From Hyphomonadaceae bacterium (GTDB lineage Bacteria > Pseudomonadota > Alphaproteobacteria > Caulobacterales > Hyphomonadaceae): 64,000 nt of DNA. The DNA lies in assembly GCA_016714495.1 (NCBI GenBank), contig JADKDU010000002.1, positions 434,001-498,000 of the forward strand, read 5' to 3'. Made by a program: the position numbers and the translations under genes. Below, piece by piece: positions 9,720-19,789 of the stretch. Every line of letters begins with the position of its first letter. Position 1 is the stretch's first letter. The notes beneath the pieces are model-generated. The model saw only the letters and a list, made by a program, of their open reading frames with translations, was not told where the DNA came from and ran no database searches.

Positions 9720-12158
9720 ATGGAGACCAGCCTTACAAGGCGCGCCTTCACCGTCTTCGAGGACGCTCTCGATATCGAAGATGCAGGCGAGCGCGAGGCC
9801 TGGCTCGCATGCACCTGCGGAGGCGATGAAGCGCTCCTTGGCGAAGTGAAGCGACTGCTGCGCGCTGACGCCGCCGCCGAACGCGCCATGCCCACGGGCG
9901 GCCTGCAACCCAGCGCCGGCCCCACGCCCAAGCGCATCGGCCATTATCGCATCGTCGACATGCTCGGCCAGGGCGGCATGGGCGATGTCTACATCGCCGC
10001 CCGCGACGACGGTCTGTTCGACCACGTCGTCGCCATCAAACGCATCCGCCCGTCGCTGTTGCCGGAAACAGCCCGCGCGCTCTTCGACCGCGAACGCCGC
10101 GCCCTGGCCATGCTCAGTCATCGCCACATCGCTCAGCTCTACGATGGCGGCGTCGACGAAACCGGCGCGCCGTATTTCATCATGGAGCTCGTCCGCGGCG
10201 CCCCCATCGACGCCTACGCGGCCGACCGGGACCTGTCGCCCCGTCAGATCGTCGAGAAGATGATCGAGGTCTGCGATGCGGTTCAGCATGCTCACCAGAA
10301 CCTCATCGTCCACGCCGACCTCAAGCCCGCCAACATTCTCGTCAACGACGCGGGCGATCCCAAGGTGGTCGATTTCGGCGTCGCCCGCATCCTGCGCGAT
10401 CCAGACGACATCACGCTTCACCCGCAAACGCCCGGTTACGCAAGCCCGCAGCGCGAAGCCGGCGCCAGTCCCACGCCCGCCGATGATGTCTTCGCCCTCG
10501 GCGCCATCCTCCGCGCACTGCTCACTGGCGAAGCCCCGCGCGGCGCTCACCACACCGTCATCACCTCCGAAGCCATCTCAAAATCGCCAGCCTACGCCGA
10601 TCGCAAGCCCGAATGGCGCGCCGCCCGCGCCCGTCTCGTGCACGGCGACCTCGACGCCATCGTCGAGCGCGCCTGCGCCCTCGCCGCCGAAGACCGCTAT
10701 CAGGCCGCCGTCGCGCTGGCCGCCGACCTGCGCGCCTGGCTTGACATGCGCCCGCTGCAGGGGCGCAGCAATGATCGCCTCTACGCCTTCGAGAAATTCT
10801 TCCGCCGCCATCGCTTGCGCGTCATCGGCGGCGCGGCGGCGTCAGTCAGCCTCGTCCTCGCCCTTATCGTCACGTCCGCGCTCTATGCGCAGGCTGATTT
10901 TGCCCGCAAGCAGGCCGAGGCCCGCTTCACGGAAGTCCGCAGCCTCGCCAAATATCTTCTGTACGAGGTCTACGACCGCCTCGAACGCACGCCGCAAACG
11001 CTCGCCATGCGCCGCGATGTCGCCCACGTCGCGCAGGGCTATCTCAGCCAGCTCGCCGACACGCCCTCCGCGCCGCGAGATGTCCTGCTCGAAGCCGCCG
11101 ACGGCTTTGCGCGCATTGCCGATCTGCAGGCCGGCCGCTCCCGCGCCAATCTCGGCGATCCTCAGGGCGCCCTCGAAAATCTTGATCGCGCAGACCAGAT
11201 CGCCGCCGCGCTCCAGAAAGCCGATCCAGGGAACTCGGCCATGCTCGCCCTGCGCGCCCGCGTCGCGATGCATCATGCCGCCATCGCCATGAACTCGCGG
11301 CAGGAACTCGAGTCCGCCGCCGAACTCCTTACGCAAGCCAATGCCTACATCACCGCCATCCCGTCAGACACGCGCTCCGCCAGGCTGCTCACCGTTCAGC
11401 ACGACCTTGAATCCGCTATCTTGGGCAACTGGAAAGCCACTTACGCGGAAAGCGAAATCCACGCGCGCAAAGCCATCGCGATTATCGAAGCTCTCCCGCT
11501 TGAGCCACGAGATGCACGCGGGGCGCAGTATCTCCGCGCCCGGGCCTACGACGCCTTGGCTGAAGCCGTCTACTACGGGCAGTCGCCCGCAGCATCCGAA
11601 CCGATCTACCAACGTCTTGTCGACATCACATCGACCTATCTGAAAGCCCATCCCGACGACACGCTGGGCCAGCGCATGGCGATCGAGGCGCACTGGGCGC
11701 TCGGCGCCACGTTGCTGGGCGTCGATCGTGCGAAAGACGGTCTGGCGCAAATGCAGGCCGCCGCGGCGCTGGTCCCGACCCTGCTGCAATACCAGCCGGA
11801 AGACGCTGGCGCGCAACGCACTCAGCGCATCGTCTATACCGCGCTCGCTCAGGCCCTCGCCATGTCAGGCCGCTTCGATGAGGGCGTCACGCTGCTCCGC
11901 GAGGAGGTGGCGAAGAGCGAAGAGCAGGTGCGCAAGACGAATTCGCGCCCCGAGCAGGTCCGCTCCTATGGCGTCACGCTCGCCATGTTGGCGGATCTCT
12001 TTGCCGACAATGGCATCGCGAAGGAAGCTTGTCCGATCTACGCAAAAGCCGAACGGGTCTGGCTCGATCTCGACAAGCGCGGTGTCCTTACCCAGCTCGA
12101 CCGCGACAATGCGCAAAAGATGGTTCGCGACCGCCAGCAACAGTTGAAGTGCGTTTAG
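9720..12158 (+). CDS. Transmembrane Ser/Thr protein kinase with TPR-like output domain
   Basis: 812 aa Hanks-type kinase. The kinase domain spans about residues 72-340: glycine loop GQGGMGDVY, lysine in AIKRI (K107), catalytic loop HADLKPANIL (198-207) and DFG (218-220). The loop reads HAD instead of HRD, so this is a non-RD kinase, probably not controlled by activation-loop phosphorylation in the classic way. A transmembrane helix lies at about 368-389. Alpha-helical, TPR-like sequence fills the remaining 400 residues, presumably outside the membrane. It is paired with the upstream ECF sigma gene as a signalling unit. Its stop codon overlaps that of the opposing glycosyltransferase remnant. 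Confidence 0.92.
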   Translation: METSLTRRAFTVFEDALDIEDAGEREAWLACTCGGDEALLGEVKRLLRADAAAERAMPTGGLQPSAGPTPKRIGHYRIVDMLGQGGMGDVYIAARDDGLFDHVVAIKRIRPSLLPETARALFDRERRALAMLSHRHIAQLYDGGVDETGAPYFIMELVRGAPIDAYAADRDLSPRQIVEKMIEVCDAVQHAHQNLIVHADLKPANILVNDAGDPKVVDFGVARILRDPDDITLHPQTPGYASPQREAGASPTPADDVFALGAILRALLTGEAPRGAHHTVITSEAISKSPAYADRKPEWRAARARLVHGDLDAIVERACALAAEDRYQAAVALAADLRAWLDMRPLQGRSNDRLYAFEKFFRRHRLRVIGGAAASVSLVLALIVTSALYAQADFARKQAEARFTEVRSLAKYLLYEVYDRLERTPQTLAMRRDVAHVAQGYLSQLADTPSAPRDVLLEAADGFARIADLQAGRSRANLGDPQGALENLDRADQIAAALQKADPGNSAMLALRARVAMHHAAIAMNSRQELESAAELLTQANAYITAIPSDTRSARLLTVQHDLESAILGNWKATYAESEIHARKAIAIIEALPLEPRDARGAQYLRARAYDALAEAVYYGQSPAASEPIYQRLVDITSTYLKAHPDDTLGQRMAIEAHWALGATLLGVDRAKDGLAQMQAAAALVPTLLQYQPEDAGAQRTQRIVYTALAQALAMSGRFDEGVTLLREEVAKSEEQVRKTNSRPEQVRSYGVTLAMLADLFADNGIAKEACPIYAKAERVWLDLDKRGVLTQLDRDNAQKMVRDRQQQLKCV

Positions 12159-12640
12159 CGCGGCCGCGCGCCGCTCCGGCTCGTCAGTTCAAGCACCAGC
12201 TTCGCCGCCGCCATGGCGCCGTCGCGGCGCATCGTCCCAGCCACGGCCATCGCACGCGCCTGTGTTTCAGGCGCCAACGCCTTCTCGACCGCAGCAGTCA
12301 TGGACTCAAAGGTTGGTGTCGCCCCGTCATGCGCCGCGCCAATGCCAAGACCAGCCGCCCGCGCAGCCCAATAGGGTTGGTCGGCGATCTGCGGTATGAT
12401 CACCTGCGAAGCGCCCGCCTGTGCTGCCGTTGTCGTCGTGCCGGCGCCGCCATGATGCACGACCGCCGCAACGCGTTTGAACAGCGCCTGCCGGTTGACC
12501 TCGCCAATCAAGCGGCAATTGACGCTATCCTCCACGCCAAGCTCCGCCCAGCCGCGCGCACCGACTAGTCGGCGGCCAATTGCACGCACCGCATCGATCG
12601 CCACGCGGCCGGCCTCGCGCGTGCTCGGCAAGGCGATCAC
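12155..12640 (-). pseudogene. Glycosyltransferase remnant (C-terminal half, GT1/GT28-like)
   Basis: Only the nucleotide-sugar-binding half of a UDP-glycosyltransferase-type enzyme remains. The hallmark HHGGAGTT, then QVIIPQIADQPYWA and GIGAAH, are intact. Upstream of about 12640 the frame runs into unrelated Arg-rich sequence with no start or acceptor-binding N-terminal domain (about 200 residues missing). The family acts on sterols, lipids or natural products. The frame then stays open to a stop shared with the convergent kinase gene. A truncated pseudogene is the simplest reading. Confidence 0.75.
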
Positions 12641-12861
12641 GCATCTTGCGCTCCTATGCTTCTGGATTCGCTGGATTCTACGTGAGCGCCGGGGTCTTGC
12701 CGCAGGTCCCATCCACGCCATATGTGACTAAGTGAGAGGCACATTCTCCCTTTCCCTCCAAGACATCTGCGCCCATGCCGAGACCTGGGCCACAGCGCCT
12801 ATTGCGGGCTTTGACAACTGACACCCCACAGCTGATCCTCTTGGCGCAGCTGGAGGACGTC

Positions 12862-15292
12862 ATGGCAGTCAGATCACCCAAGATCGCGGCCGTACTGGGA
12901 ATGGCGCTGTGCGCCTCGCTTGCCGCCTTTGCGCAAGCTCCTCTTTCCACCGCGGTCATTCAGGAAGAGTGGCCGGTCCACGGCCTCGCCGCCCCAGCGG
13001 AAATCATCGTTGATCATTGGGGCATTCCACACATCTTCGCGCAGAGCTCGCGCGACGCCTATTTCCTGCAAGGCTACAACGCAGCACGCGATCGCCTCTG
13101 GCAGATCGACCTGTGGCGCAAGCGCGGCCTCGGCCTGCTCTCCAAATCCTTCGGTCCGGCCTATGTCGAGCAGGATCGCGCCGCCCGGCTGTTTCTTTAT
13201 CGCGGCGACATGGAGAAGGAGTGGAGGTCTTACGCGCCAGACGCGCGCCTCGGTCGAGGCCTTCACCGCCGGCGTCAACGCCTATATCGGCGACGTGCGC
13301 GCCAGGGCGAGACCGCTGCCAATCGAGTTCCAGCTCACGAATTCCACGCCGGAGGAATGGCGCCCCGAAGACGTCCTCCGCATCCGCAGCCACGCGCTGG
13401 TCTCCAACGTAACCTCGGAAGTGACGCGCGCGCGCGTCGCCTGCGCCGCCGGCGTCGAGGCCGATCTGCTTCGCCGCAAGCTCGATCCCGTCAGCCACAA
13501 GCGCGTCGTGCCTGCCGGCCTCAATCCCTGTGACATCCCGAAGGATGTTCTCAAGGACTACGAGCTCGCCACACGGCAGGTCGATTTCGACGCGGTCAAG
13601 AACAAGACACGGGCGGCGATCGATCCTGAAACGCGCCTTGCGGATCTCATGGAAAAACAGCTCAGCGAAGGCTCCAACAACTGGGTCGTCGCGCCGTCAA
13701 GGACCGAAACCGGTCGGCCCATTCTCGCCAACGATCCGCATCGCCAGCTCGGTCTGCCGTCATTGCGCTACATTGTCGGACTTAGCGCACCGGGCCTTAA
13801 CATCATTGGCGCGGGTGAACCAGCCTTGCCCGGCGTCTCCATAGGCCACAACGCCGACATCGCCTTCGGCATCACCATCTTCGCGATGGATCAGGAAGAC
13901 CTCTACGTCTACGAAACCAACCCCGCCGACCCCGACGCCTACCGCTACAATGGCAAATGGGAAAAGATGATCGTCGAGAAGCAGGCGATCGATGTGCGCG
14001 GGGAAGCTCCGCGCGAGGTCGAGCTCAAATTCACGCGCCATGGCCCCGTGCTGTCGCGAGAAGGAAAGAACAAGGCCTTTGCGATGCGCAGCATCTGGGC
14101 CGAGCCGGGGCTCTCGGGCTATTTCGGTTCCTCGCGCCTGACGAATGCGAAGACGTGGGAAGATTTCAAGGCCGCCAGTCATGCGTGGGGCGCGCCGCCG
14201 CTTAACCTCGTTTATGCCGATGTGAAGGGGAATGTCGGCTGGGCGGCGTCGGGCCGCACACCCGTGCGCAAGAATTGGGACGGCCTTATGCCGGTCCCGG
14301 GCGATGGCCGCTACGAATGGCAGGGCTTCTTTGCAAAGGACATGCTGCCGTCAGTCCTCAATCCCAAGGAAGGCTTCTTCGCCACCGCCAACGAATACAA
14401 CCTGCCGGCCAGCTACCCCGCGGAAGAGCGGAAGGTCGCGTTCGAATGGACCGATCCGTCGCGTGTCACGCGCATCAAGGAAGTGCTCGCGGCCGACCCC
14501 AAAGTAAGCCTGCTCGACTCCATGAAACTCCAGACCGACGCCACCAGCCCGCAGGCTCGTCGCCTTTCAGCGCTGATAGGCGGCGTGCCCGGTGGCGCTA
14601 GCACCGTGAATGTCGATCACGCCATCAAGCTGCTGACGTCATGGGACGGCAATGAGAGCGTCGATAGCGTCCCCGCTGCGATCTACGAAGTCTGGGCCAA
14701 CAAGTATCTCGGCAAGGCGCTGGTCGCGCGCGTCACGCCCGCCGCCGCCCGCGAGATCGTCGGCAACGGGCAGCTGGAAGCCGTGCTCACCTATCTGGAA
14801 AAGCCGGACTCCAGGCTCGGACCAAAGCCTATCGAGGCGCGCAACGCCGTCATTCTCGAAAGCCTGAAGGGCGCCGTTGAGGAACTGGCGCAACGCCTCG
14901 GCGGCGAACCGCAAAGCTGGACATGGGGCCGCTTGCATCAGGCCAAATGGGACCCCGCCATCGCCGTGCTGGCCGATCCGCAGCTCAAATCCCAGATGAG
15001 TATAGGGCCATTGCAGACGCCCGGTTCATCCTCCACGCCGCGCGCGCAATCCTACCGCGCTTCCGACTTTAACGTTGTCGCCGGCGCGTCCGTGCGTATG
15101 GTGATGGATGTCGGCGCGTGGGATAATTCCGTCGCGATGAACACACCCGGCCAATCCGGCGATCCCTACAGCGCCCACTATCGCGATCTCTTTCCGCTTT
15201 GGGCCGAAGGCAGCTACGTGCCGCTCGCCTTCAGTCGCGAGGCCGTCGATCGCGTCGCCGAGAAGGTGATCAGGCTAACGCCTGCTAAGTAG
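12862..15292 (+). CDS. Penicillin-acylase-family Ntn hydrolase, frame interrupted
   Basis: Secreted acylase (penicillin G acylase/AHL acylase superfamily) of about 810 residues. A Sec signal peptide ends near AAFAQ and the ATG follows TGGAGGA. The precursor self-cleaves before the nucleophile Ser in EGSNNW (codon 13673-13675), giving alpha and beta chains; beta-chain motifs NDPHR and DIAFGIT follow. The frame breaks at about 13240-13250: codons up to YAPDAR read in one frame and ASVEAFTAG onward in another. Restoring one CG pair in the CG-rich run rejoins them. Everything else looks intact, so this is either recent inactivation or a sequence error. Possible substrates are N-acyl-homoserine lactones or acyl-peptides; not decided by sequence. 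Confidence 0.85.
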
Positions 15293-15601
15293 TCGTGCGG
15301 GGCGTCGATCCGCATGCGGAATAATCTGGCGTGTAGTCGTGATTGCGCGCGCTTTGCACGCGTGAGGCGAAAATTTTCCAAGAAGTTAATTGGCGCCGCG
15401 ACCATAACCGAGTCAAAGTCTTCGCGTGGGGGTTCACTTGGTCGAGTAAGCGTCGAACAAGTCGGACTGAAGGATTGCCGCGTGCCTCGCGCTTCGATTG
15501 CCACACTTTTCTAGTCACCGTCCGGATTTCCAGCTTCGGCCCTATAGCGGGACGTTGCGAGCGAGCTCAATCCGAAGGGGTTTGGGGATAGGAAGTTCAC
15601 C
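15293..15601. other. Intergenic, no gene seen
   Basis: About 310 nt between the acylase and the DUF1800 gene. No coding frame or RNA motif recognised; it is likely to hold the promoter for the DUF1800-DUF1501 pair. Confidence 0.5.
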
Positions 15602-17419
15602 ATGCTTCGCTTGTTCAAGCGTCAAATAATAGTTGCTGCTCTCGCCGGCCTGCTTGCCGCCTGTGGCGGCGGTGGAGGCGGCGGCGGCGATAGTGGCTCC
15701 GGCGGCGGGGGTGTTGTTGTCGGTGGTGGAGGCGCCGGCAGCGGTGGTGGCGGTACAGGCGCCGGTGGCGGCACAGGCGGCGGCGGAACCGGCGGCGGCG
15801 CGACGAGTGGCGCGCCCCCGACAACGGCCGAAGCGGCCCGCCTTCTCACCCAGGCCACTTTCGGCCCAACAGACGCGGCCATCCAGGAAGTCGTGTCCTC
15901 CGGCAGCATCAATGCCTGGGTTACCGCGCAGATCGCCAAGCCAGTCGCGAGTAACGCTCACCTGGATTACATCGAATCTATCTGGAAGGCGGGAGCTGGA
16001 TTCTTCCCTAGCAGGAACGATTTCTATTCGACCTGGTGGCGCTCGGCGATCAATGGAGAAGATCAGCTGCGCCAGCGCGTGGCCTTTGCACTTTCGCAGA
16101 TTTTCGTGGTTTCGATCGTCGATGACAACGTCGATACGTGGGGCGCTGCGTCTTATTACGACATGTTGACACGCAACGCCTTCGGCAATTTTCGTACCTT
16201 GCTTGAAGATGTGACGATGCACCCCATGATGGGGGTCTATCTCACCTTCATGGCCAACCAGAAGGAAGACGGAACGCGCTCGCCCGACGAGAACTATGCC
16301 CGTGAAGTGATGCAGCTGATGACAATCGGTCTCTACGAGCTCAACGCTGACGGCACGCAACGTCTGAATAACGGACAACCCATTCCCACATACACATCCG
16401 CCGACATTCGCGGGCTCGCAAAGGTGTTCACCGGCATCAGTTGGTATCATCCCCAACCCAGCAACGGGTCATTCTACAACGGCACTAGAAGCGATGCGCG
16501 CACGACGACGCCCATGATCTTCTATCCGACCTTTCACTCGACCTCCGAGAAGACGTTCCTCGGCACGACAATCCCGGCCAGTCCCACCGTGAACATTGGC
16601 AGCGAGATAGACATCGCATTGGACCGTCTGTTCAATCACCCCAACACTGGTCCGTTCATTTCGCGTCGCCTTATCCAGCAACTTGTCACGTCAAACCCCA
16701 GCCCTGAATATGTCGGCCGCGTAGCCGCGGTGTTCGCCAACAATGGCGCGGGCGTGCGTGGAGATATTGCGGCTGTCGTCCGCGCCATTCTGACGGATAC
16801 TGAAGCGCGTAGCACGACCGCGGCTGTCAGCTCATCTTCGTTCGGAAAATTTCGGGAGCCAGTCATCCGGATCACGAATTGGGCCCGTGCTTTCGGGGCG
16901 ACTTCGCAATCAGGCAAGTACGTGTTCGTATCGACCGCTTCGAACATCGACCTCAGCCAGGCGCCGCTTACATCGCCTTCGGTGTTCAATTTCTGGCGCC
17001 CCGGATACACGCCGCCCAACAGCACTCAACTTGGCCAGCACAATCTTGTCGCCCCTGAATTTCAGATCATCGACGAAGTAACCGCCCCCGCTTATGTCAA
17101 CTTGATCCAGGAAACCGTCCAGAATGGCATCGGCTGGGCGGCGGAGGGTTTCACTGGCCATGACGTGCGAGCCGCTTACTCAGCCGAGATCGCGATTGCC
17201 GACAACGCGAGCGCGCTTGTTGATCGTTTGAACCGCCTCCTGTTCTACGGCCAGATGTCGACAACGCTGCGGGATCGGATCATCGCGGGTGTCAACGCCG
17301 TACCCATCCCAGCGGTCACTGGGTCGAACCAGGCGGCCATAGACAGCGCAAAACTCACACGAGCTCGAACGGCGATCTTCTTCGCGATGATCTCTCCCGA
17401 ATATCTGGTCCAGCGTTGA
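15602..17419 (+). CDS. DUF1800 family lipoprotein with poly-glycine linker
   Basis: 605 aa. The lipoprotein signal has lipobox LLAAC and is followed by an extreme Gly-rich spacer of about 60 residues (residues 21-80) that tethers the rest of the protein to the membrane. The DUF1800 domain (PF08811) fills the rest; NYAREVMQLMTIGLYELN and FISRRLIQQLVTSNPSPEY are typical landmarks. Biochemical function is unknown. AGGAAG precedes the ATG. It is followed after 10 nt by a DUF1501 gene, the standard two-gene arrangement, which implies the two secreted products work together. Confidence 0.9.
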   Translation: MLRLFKRQIIVAALAGLLAACGGGGGGGGDSGSGGGGVVVGGGGAGSGGGGTGAGGGTGGGGTGGGATSGAPPTTAEAARLLTQATFGPTDAAIQEVVSSGSINAWVTAQIAKPVASNAHLDYIESIWKAGAGFFPSRNDFYSTWWRSAINGEDQLRQRVAFALSQIFVVSIVDDNVDTWGAASYYDMLTRNAFGNFRTLLEDVTMHPMMGVYLTFMANQKEDGTRSPDENYAREVMQLMTIGLYELNADGTQRLNNGQPIPTYTSADIRGLAKVFTGISWYHPQPSNGSFYNGTRSDARTTTPMIFYPTFHSTSEKTFLGTTIPASPTVNIGSEIDIALDRLFNHPNTGPFISRRLIQQLVTSNPSPEYVGRVAAVFANNGAGVRGDIAAVVRAILTDTEARSTTAAVSSSSFGKFREPVIRITNWARAFGATSQSGKYVFVSTASNIDLSQAPLTSPSVFNFWRPGYTPPNSTQLGQHNLVAPEFQIIDEVTAPAYVNLIQETVQNGIGWAAEGFTGHDVRAAYSAEIAIADNASALVDRLNRLLFYGQMSTTLRDRIIAGVNAVPIPAVTGSNQAAIDSAKLTRARTAIFFAMISPEYLVQR

Positions 17420-17429
17420 GGAACTGAAC

Positions 17430-19019
17430 ATGACAATGTCCAACGCCACCCGCCGCGAGATCCTCCGCCGTATGTCTGCGCTCTCCTGTGTCGGCGCCGC
17501 AGCGTCTACATTTGGCTTGCAGCTCGCTACCATGGGCAGCGCAGCAGCGCAGACCGCTACAAACTATAAGGCGCTCGTCTGCATCTTCCTTTTCGGCGGC
17601 AACGACACCAACAACATGGTGCTCGCCACCGATCCGGATAGCTGGGGTCGCTACTTCAGTACGCGCCGGCAAGGTAACGTGCCGATCGCGCTCATGCCTG
17701 CCGGCACAGCCCCCACGCTTCCGGGCGGAACCAATCCTGTCACAGGCCGGGTTATGGGGGCGAACGACTACCAATCGCCGGAAGCGTGGGGCGGTGTCCT
17801 GCCGATCGCGACTGCGACACAAAATCCCGTACCGCCGGGCACCAGCGCATCTGCGCGCACTTTTGCTCTCAATCCGCACTTAGCCCCTTTACTGCCGATC
17901 TGGAATGGCGGGCGTCTCGCCGTGACTGCAAACGTTGGCCCGCTCATCGTCCCCACCACAAAGGCGCAATACAACAATCGTTCGGTGCCGCTGCCGGCAA
18001 GTCTGATGTCGCACAACGATCAGCAATCGACCTGGCAGTCAGGCTCTGCCGAGGGAGCACGTCGAGGCTGGGGCGGCATGATGGCTGATCAGTTGCTGGC
18101 CTCGAATGGATCGAACGGCGTGTTCACAGCGATCTCCATGGCTGGGAACGCAGTCTTCCTGGCTGGCGACACGGTCTTCCAGTACCAGATGTCAACCAGC
18201 CAATCGAGCCCGGCGATCCGCATAAATTCGGCTGCGACCAATCAATCGAGTCTGTATGGCGTCAGCGGGCAAGGCGCACGCATCCGCGAAATTATTCAAG
18301 ATACTGCGGGCGCCAGCTATTTCATGCAGGACTACGGCGCGAAGATCATTCGCGCCCAGAGTACTGCCGAGCTGATGAACGCCCAGTTCGCTGCTAACGG
18401 GCCCGGCGCCGCCATCCCCGCGCCTACGCAATTGCTGAACCCCATTTCGCGCTCCCTGGAAAACAACCAGCTTGCCACACAGTTACAGACTGTGGCGAAA
18501 GTCATTGCCGCCAGTCAGGCGCTCGGGATGCGCCGTCAGGTATTTTTCGTGTCGATCGGCGGGTTCGATACCCATGACATCCAAAATTCCGTGCAAAGCC
18601 AGCTTCTGGCGCGTGTCGGTCACGCGATGGCGTATTTCGATAGCGCGCTGGCAAATGTGAACGGTGTCGATCTGAGGCAGCTGGTGACGACCTTCACCGC
18701 TTCTGACTTCTCGCGCACCTTCACCACCAATGGCGATGGCACTGACCATGCCTGGGGTTCGCACCAGTTCGTCATGGGCGGCGCGGTGCGTGGTGGCGAT
18801 ATGTACGGCCAGTATCCCACCATTGGTGTCGACGCGGGCGGTTTCCAGAATCCGAACATGCTCAACAACGTCTTCATACCGCAGTTGTCTGTCGATCAGT
18901 ATGCCGGCACGATGGCGCGCTGGTTCGGTCTCAGCGACACGCAGATCGCGGCCATCTTCCCGAACATCTCCAATTTCAACAATCGCTATATTGACTTCCT
19001 CGCTGCTCCCGCGGTGTAG
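17430..19019 (+). CDS. DUF1501 family Tat-exported protein
   Basis: 529 aa DUF1501 (PF07394) protein with an alkaline-phosphatase/sulfatase-like fold in this family. The N-terminus carries a twin-arginine motif (TRREILRR) ahead of a hydrophobic stretch ending SAAAQ, so export is probably folded and Tat dependent. Landmarks are FLFGGNDTNNMV, QVFFVSIGGFDTH and the C-terminal FSRTF, DHAWGSHQFVMGGAVRGG. The gene lies 10 nt after the DUF1800 gene and ends the operon at a hairpin. The function of the pair is not established. Confidence 0.92.
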   Translation: MTMSNATRREILRRMSALSCVGAAASTFGLQLATMGSAAAQTATNYKALVCIFLFGGNDTNNMVLATDPDSWGRYFSTRRQGNVPIALMPAGTAPTLPGGTNPVTGRVMGANDYQSPEAWGGVLPIATATQNPVPPGTSASARTFALNPHLAPLLPIWNGGRLAVTANVGPLIVPTTKAQYNNRSVPLPASLMSHNDQQSTWQSGSAEGARRGWGGMMADQLLASNGSNGVFTAISMAGNAVFLAGDTVFQYQMSTSQSSPAIRINSAATNQSSLYGVSGQGARIREIIQDTAGASYFMQDYGAKIIRAQSTAELMNAQFAANGPGAAIPAPTQLLNPISRSLENNQLATQLQTVAKVIAASQALGMRRQVFFVSIGGFDTHDIQNSVQSQLLARVGHAMAYFDSALANVNGVDLRQLVTTFTASDFSRTFTTNGDGTDHAWGSHQFVMGGAVRGGDMYGQYPTIGVDAGGFQNPNMLNNVFIPQLSVDQYAGTMARWFGLSDTQIAAIFPNISNFNNRYIDFLAAPAV

Positions 19020-19076
19020 CGAGCCCCCAATCGTTCCCACGGCCCGGACTCGACGCCCGGCTGCGGAACGAGAAGG

Positions 19077-19126
19077 CGCCCGCGGCCCGGCTGTTCTCGC
19101 CAGCCCAGCCGCGGGCGTCGACTTTT
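19077..19126 (+). terminator. Probable terminator after DUF1501
   Basis: Stem CGCCCGCGGC/GCCGCGGGCG (19077-19086 and 19108-19117) encloses a smaller hairpin and is followed by TCGACTTTT. It sits 57 nt after the stop codon. Confidence 0.65.
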
Positions 19127-19789
19127 CCGCCCGTGACGCCATGGCGCCCGAGGCATGACGAGAATGGGGGGCGGCGCTTTCCGGAATTCGTAGGACGACT
19201 GGAATACTTCGCGCGTCATCTTAAGCCGCTGTCGCCTCCAACCTCCAGATGATCTGCTGGAGCCTCGCGTAAAGGTCACGCACGCCCTGCCTGTGGATCT
19301 GCCCCGAGACACGAGCGACACCCTTAAGGAACCTCAACGCGTCGCGGCAAGCGACCGCGCCTGCCCGATAGCCCTCATGGCCAAGAGACTGTTCGAGGAC
19401 AACAAACCCTTGGCAACCAGATGAGCAACGAGCTACGCCAGCTGCAGGATCACTCTAGCGATCCGTCCACCAACATACAGGTGAGCGGCGCACAAAGTGC
19501 GCGGCCATCGAACCACGAGGGCGTGCTCACCCCCCGTGAGCTACACGCACGATGCCCCTCCGTTTTGCGTGCTCCGCAAGCGATCCACCTCCCCCTGCTA
19601 CGCAGGTTGAGGCAAGCGCACCGTCGCAACGAAGGGGAATTGCCTCCGCCAGTTCGTATAGCTGTGGCAGGCGGATCGCAGCCTCGTCGCGGCGAGACGG
19701 AAGGGGCTCACACCTCAAACTCCGTCCTGACCTAGCGCTCCACCAGCGCACCCGATCCTCCCAACTCGCCCACCAGCGAGAACGCCCCC
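19127..19789. other. Gene-free stretch with degenerate remnants
   Basis: No intact gene. On the minus strand one frame stays open from about 19437 to a TAA at 19221-19223 and has helical, plausible protein character (for example CRDALRFLKGV, then LYARLQQIIWRLEA at its end), but it has no start and I do not recognise the family. From 19560 to 19740 the sequence holds several imperfect inverted repeats (for example CCTCCGCCA with TGGCAGGCGG). It looks like decayed sequence at the downstream end of the vir locus. Confidence 0.4.

Noticed and set aside
15602..15830. Gly-codon run as a possible tandem repeat or CRISPR-like array
   Set aside because: It is in-frame coding sequence for a Gly-rich linker after a lipobox; no regular spacers.
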